Part shown: positions 20,648 through 20,829 of the stretch, one piece after another
Numbering within the stretch: position 1 is the first letter of the stretch
Layout: each line of letters begins with the position of its first letter
Assembly (NCBI GenBank): GCA_963991775.1
Contig: CAXDRM010000017.1
Location: 1 to 20,829 of the forward strand
Direction: 5' to 3'
Origin: CAXDRM01 sp963991775
GTDB taxonomy: Bacteria > Pseudomonadota > Alphaproteobacteria > Rickettsiales > JABIRX01
DNA length: 20,829 bases
Notes under the pieces: generated by a model
The model's database searches: none
Told to the model about the DNA's origin: nothing
Seen by the model: only the letters and a program-made list of their open reading frames with translations
Position numbers and translations under genes: made by a program

Positions 20648-20829
20648 TTCATTATTTTTTTGCTAACTAACAATATAGCAAATAATTTATAATTATAAGA
20701 TTTATTGCTGCATAACAGTAAAACTATTCAGACTTGCACAGTTACTGAACCTGCCAAACCACAATATACCAAAGCTTCATAATCTGCTTAGTTTTAGGAG
20801 ATTTTTGCCTTTTACAAATGTCGAAAATG
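20648..20829. other. coaE upstream region, no supported gene
   Basis: On the minus strand an extended -10 TGCTATATT lies at 20677-20669 (TATATT 20677-20672), about 25 bases before the coaE ATG, without a convincing -35. A perfect palindrome TTATAATTATAA spans 20689-20700, and CAGTAA/TTACTG form an inverted repeat near 20715-20746. AGGAG at about 20797 could precede a plus-strand gene starting beyond the window, but too little sequence is present to call one. Confidence 0.3.

Noticed and set aside
20728..20787. Minus-strand 19-codon frame reading ...YEALVYCGLAGSVTVQV before a stop, upstream of coaE
   Set aside because: The residues look protein-like and could be a decayed C-terminus, but an in-frame stop precedes it directly. 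No start, length or homology supports a gene.

Overview
The window looks like a stretch of an AT-rich, reduced alphaproteobacterial chromosome, most likely from a Rickettsiales-like, host-associated lineage. Four things point there. The gene strings rpmH-rnpA-yidC-engB-argB and coaE-dnaQ next to secB/tim44-like are typical of Alphaproteobacteria. A DUF2610-type protein, a family I know mainly from Rickettsiales, lies beside mreB. Base composition is low in GC in genes and spacers alike. Operons are extremely compact, with repeated start/stop overlaps. Lipid A genes (lpxK, lpxL) and mreBC argue against the Anaplasma/Ehrlichia/Wolbachia type, which lacks lipid A. The genus cannot be told from this sequence.

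Layout. 1-312 (minus): a 68-residue protein overlapping the start of a DUF2335-type membrane protein that runs off the left edge, with a near-consensus promoter at 354-382. 504-626: a 123-bp palindrome. 625-2437 (minus): lpxK-lpxL (lipid A). 2510-6219 (plus): rpmH-rnpA-yidC-engB-argB, covering ribosomal protein, RNase P, membrane insertion, ribosome-assembly GTPase and acetylglutamate kinase. 6243-6523: structured repeat and tandem repeats. 6644-7909 (minus): an unrecognised multipass membrane protein with its own promoter. 8005-12413 (minus): pdxH, a glycerol-1-phosphate dehydrogenase-type enzyme, the DUF2610 protein, then mreB-mreC. 12512-13270 (plus): an isolated pstB. 13294-13500: second structured repeat. 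13553-15125 (plus): a four-gene metal cassette (outer-membrane barrel candidate, MerP-like HMA protein, MerT-like membrane protein, CsoR-family repressor) with a probable operator just in front. 15122-18649 (minus): tim44-like, nadE, ccmH, xerD, all overlapping. 18712-19155 (plus): secB. 19164-19395: third structured repeat. 19402-20647 (minus): coaE-dnaQ. 20648-20829: coaE upstream region, no supported gene.

Most genes are housekeeping. The most unusual signal is a family of folded intergenic elements at three loci (6243-6367, 13294-13400, 19164-19329). Their stem sequences differ completely but still pair, while the unpaired linkers and a 5-base apical loop (TAYYT) are conserved. All three lie just 3' of a plus-strand gene and in the same orientation. 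The second point of interest is the metal cassette, which pairs MerT/MerP-like transport proteins with a CsoR-type rather than a MerR-type regulator and adds a probable outer-membrane component. Apart from the 421-residue membrane protein and dnaQ, few genes show a clear Shine-Dalgarno sequence.
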